The notes under the pieces were generated by a model. That model was not told the DNA's origin. It saw only the letters and a list, made by a program, of their open reading frames with translations, and ran no database searches. Shown here piece after piece: positions 6,603 through 8,066 of a stretch of DNA of 8,066 nucleotides. Made by a program: the position numbers and the translations under genes. The stretch covers positions 1 through 8,066 of the forward strand of contig CAZVFU010000091.1 of NCBI GenBank assembly GCA_964626595.1, read 5' to 3'. Position 1 is the first letter of the stretch. Every line of letters begins with the position of its first letter. Origin of the DNA: JAWLFI01 sp964626595 (GTDB lineage Bacteria; Bacteroidota; Bacteroidia; Chitinophagales; Saprospiraceae).

Positions 6603-7346
6603 ATGAATCTTACATTAGAAATATGGAGACAAGACGGCCAGACTTCCAAAGGTCGATTTGAAAAGTATCAGGTTGAGGCAAATGAGCATATGTCCTTTTT
6701 GGAAATGCTGGACGTACTCAACGAGGACCTCATTTCTCAGAAACGCGAGCCCGTAGCTTTTGAGCACGATTGCCGTGAAGGTATTTGTGGGTCGTGTAGC
6801 TTAGTCATCAACGGCAAGCCCCACGGGCCGATGAAAGCCACGACGGCCTGTCAGTTGCACATGCGGCACTTCAAAGATGGAGAGACCATTACCATTGAGC
6901 CGTGGAGAGCCCGAGCGTTCCCCATCGTAAAAGACTTAGTCGTGGATCGCTCTTCTTTTGATCGCATCATTGAAGCCGGAGGCTACATCTCTGTGAATAC
7001 CGGACAGGCGCCGGATGGAAACAGTATACCCGTGGAAGAACACGATTCAGTAGAGGCTTTTGATGCGGCTACCTGCATTGGTTGCGGAGCCTGTGTTGCG
7101 GCTTGCCCTAATGCCTCAGCCATGCTATTTACTTCAGCTAAGGTAGCCCACCTGTCGAAATTGCCACAAGGCCGGGTGGAGCGAACGGAACGCGCCAGCA
7201 AAATGGTAGCGCAGATGGATAAGGAAGGTTTTGGAATGTGCAGCAATACCGGGGCCTGCGAAGCGGAATGCCCGAAAGAGATTTCTCTGGACAATATCGC
7301 AAAACTGAATCGCGAGTACTTGCACGCGTCGCTGGCCGATGCCTAA
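6603..7346 (+). CDS. sdhB: Succinate dehydrogenase iron-sulphur subunit
   Basis: Electron-transfer subunit of complex II, carrying electrons from FAD in SdhA through three iron-sulphur clusters to the heme and quinone site in SdhC. The 247-aa product has an N-terminal plant-type ferredoxin domain with [2Fe-2S] ligands C57, C62, C65 (in DCREGICGSC) and C83. The C-terminal domain has CIGCGACVAACP (158-169) and CSNTGACEAECP (213-224). By family convention C158, C161, C164 and C223 bind the [4Fe-4S] cluster, and C168, C213 and C219 bind the [3Fe-4S] cluster. All expected cysteines are present. The length is normal. It is the last gene of the operon; a strong terminator begins 22 bp after the stop. 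Confidence 0.97.
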   Translation: MNLTLEIWRQDGQTSKGRFEKYQVEANEHMSFLEMLDVLNEDLISQKREPVAFEHDCREGICGSCSLVINGKPHGPMKATTACQLHMRHFKDGETITIEPWRARAFPIVKDLVVDRSSFDRIIEAGGYISVNTGQAPDGNSIPVEEHDSVEAFDAATCIGCGACVAACPNASAMLFTSAKVAHLSKLPQGRVERTERASKMVAQMDKEGFGMCSNTGACEAECPKEISLDNIAKLNREYLHASLADA

Positions 7347-7368
7347 AATGTCCGAATTGTGGATGAAT

Positions 7369-7402
7369 AAAAAGCTGAATGCAAACGCATTCAGCTTTTT
7401 TT
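7369..7402. terminator. Bidirectional intrinsic terminator after sdhB
   Basis: A perfect 14-bp inverted repeat runs from AAAAAGCTGAATGC (7369-7382) to GCATTCAGCTTTTT (7387-7400), with an AAAC loop and a run of seven T (7396-7402) on the plus strand. The mirror run of five A (7369-7373) gives a U-tract on the minus strand too, so it can end sdhCAB and also leftward transcription through 7523-7401. Confidence 0.93.
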
Positions 7403-7523
7403 ATGGTGGTATGGCCTTTAGGAAGGCTAGGACCACAGCAATTAGCAGAACCAATTCAGGTATCCCGCGAAATCCGCGTTCTACCTTCCCCTTGATTCCA
7501 TTGTCTTTATTCTCCCCCTGCAT
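7401..7523 (-). CDS. Possible 40-aa single-pass membrane peptide
   Basis: An ATG frame of 40 codons plus TAA. The product has a charged N-terminal half (MQGENKDNGIKGKVER), then GFRGIPE, then a hydrophobic run LVLLIAVVLAFL long enough for a short membrane helix, ending KAIPP. The topology looks like a small membrane protein with a cytoplasmic N-terminus; I recognise no family. Its stop codon overlaps the T-run of the shared terminator, exactly where a leftward gene would end, and this is the main argument for it. Against it are the short length, the lack of a clear TAnnTTTG promoter upstream, and a small hairpin (7407-7435) under its 3' end that could constrain the sequence for other reasons. 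It converges on sdhB and diverges from serC. Confidence 0.4.
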   Translation of the reverse strand: MQGENKDNGIKGKVERGFRGIPELVLLIAVVLAFLKAIPP

Positions 7524-7569
7524 AAAATAATCGTGAATTTTTCAGTAAGGCGTCCTCTGCGTTTCTTCA

Positions 7570-7582
7570 ATATCTCAGATAT
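7570..7582. promoter_or_regulatory. 13-bp palindrome upstream of serC
   Basis: ATATCT-C-AGATAT is a perfect 6-bp inverted repeat around one central base, 43-55 bases before the serC ATG. A weak -7-like box (TATCTTAC, 7586-7593) lies just downstream, so the site would fall between promoter elements, as an operator might. The site is AT-rich and short; its function is a guess. Confidence 0.25.
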
Positions 7583-7624
7583 GCTTATCTTACCCTCGAC
7601 GATAAACAAAAAAAGCCTTCCCAC

Positions 7625-8066
7625 ATGAAACACAATTTTAGCGCCGGACCATCTATACTGCCCAAAGAAGTTTTTCAACAAGCTTCCGATGGCATTCTCA
7701 ACTTCAATGATCTGGAATTATCCGTTCTGGAGATATCACATCGGTCTAAGGATTTTGTGGAGGTGCTTGACCGCTCGGTAGAGCTCGTGAAAGACTTGTT
7801 GAATTTACCGGATACGCACAAACCGCTTTTTCTAACCGGTGGAGCCAGCAGTCAGTTTTTTATGGCGCCGATGAATTTACTGGCTGCTTCAGATACTGCG
7901 CACTACGTCGACACCGGTTCTTGGTCGACGAAAGCCATAAAAGAAGCCAAGCTCTATGGCGAGGTGAATGTCCTCGCCTCCTCCAAAGAGGATAAGTTCT
8001 CCTATATCCCCAAGGATTACGCCAAGCCGACCTCAGGCACCTACTTGCATCTCACGAGTAATAACA
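7625..8066 (+). CDS. serC: Phosphoserine aminotransferase, 5' part
   Basis: PLP-dependent cytoplasmic enzyme of the serine pathway: it converts 3-phosphohydroxypyruvate plus glutamate to O-phosphoserine plus 2-oxoglutarate, and in some bacteria also serves vitamin B6 synthesis. The frame stays open to the window edge, giving 147 codons of a family usually about 350-360 aa, so more than half is outside the window. Family motifs visible are the start HNFSAGPSILPKEVF (3-17), LEISHRSKDF (34-43), FLTGGASSQFFMAPMNLL (66-83) and TGSWSTKAIKEAK (93-105). The PLP-binding lysine lies beyond the edge. The ATG at 7625 gives the normal N-terminus; no strong Shine-Dalgarno is visible, which is usual for Bacteroidota. 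It has its own intergenic leader after the sdhB terminator and so is likely a separate transcript. Confidence 0.95.
   Translation, partial: MKHNFSAGPSILPKEVFQQASDGILNFNDLELSVLEISHRSKDFVEVLDRSVELVKDLLNLPDTHKPLFLTGGASSQFFMAPMNLLAASDTAHYVDTGSWSTKAIKEAKLYGEVNVLASSKEDKFSYIPKDYAKPTSGTYLHLTSNN

Noticed and set aside
4492..7325. Minus-strand frames opposite sdhC, sdhA and sdhB
   Set aside because: They lie entirely or mainly opposite well-supported genes, and their sequences have no protein-family features.
3889..7346. Apparent absence of sdhD as an anomaly
   Set aside because: Complex II with a five-helix di-heme cytochrome b needs only one anchor subunit, and this three-gene order is normal for Bacteroidota.
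7339..7530. 63-codon plus-strand frame after sdhB
   Set aside because: It runs through the sdhB stop region and the terminator hairpin and shows no domain; the minus-strand 40-aa frame is a better candidate for this stretch.

Overview
The window looks like chromosomal DNA of a member of the Bacteroidota, plausibly Saprospiria or a relative. The evidence is the sdhCAB operon with one five-helix cytochrome b and no sdhD, an exact TAnnTTTG-type -7 promoter box before sdhC, weak or absent Shine-Dalgarno sequences, and protein wording typical of the phylum. The class-level placement is an inference. The window is mostly housekeeping. I found no defence system, prophage, CRISPR array, tRNA, rRNA or intact transposon, and no convincing new multi-gene system.

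Layout. Positions 1-157 are non-coding: a hairpin at the left edge, weak terminator-like structures and a short repeat-like fragment. Two minus-strand genes follow, a 172-aa protein of unknown function (2884 to 2366) and RNase R (2359 to 158), separated by 6 bp and probably co-transcribed. About 1 kb without a credible gene (2885-3888) separates them from the divergent plus-strand operon sdhC-sdhA-sdhB (3889-7346). That operon ends at a perfect 14-bp stem terminator that could work in both directions. A possible 40-aa membrane peptide gene on the minus strand (7523 to 7401) converges on the same terminator. The window ends inside serC (from 7625, plus strand).

How the genes work together. SdhC, SdhA and SdhB form a menaquinone-type succinate:quinone oxidoreductase (complex II) linking the TCA cycle to the respiratory chain; the FAD-linking histidine, all iron-sulphur cysteines and four candidate heme histidines are present. 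RNase R degrades structured RNA. SerC makes phosphoserine for serine synthesis. The three blocks are not functionally linked in any obvious way.

The most interesting material is in the 1-kb gap. It holds a GC-rich, strongly self-complementary element beginning GGGCGTGCC (2991-3125), a diverged second copy (3281-3387) with a possible third remnant just before it, and a short ATCC-repeat tract with a GATTCAGAC boundary (3198-3250). Fragments resembling the first element also appear at the left edge of the window. These look like dispersed Bacteroidota intergenic repeats, either mobile REP-like DNA or structured RNA. One of them creates a false N-terminal extension on the hypothetical gene. A pair of 11-bp direct repeats lies just before the sdhC promoter.
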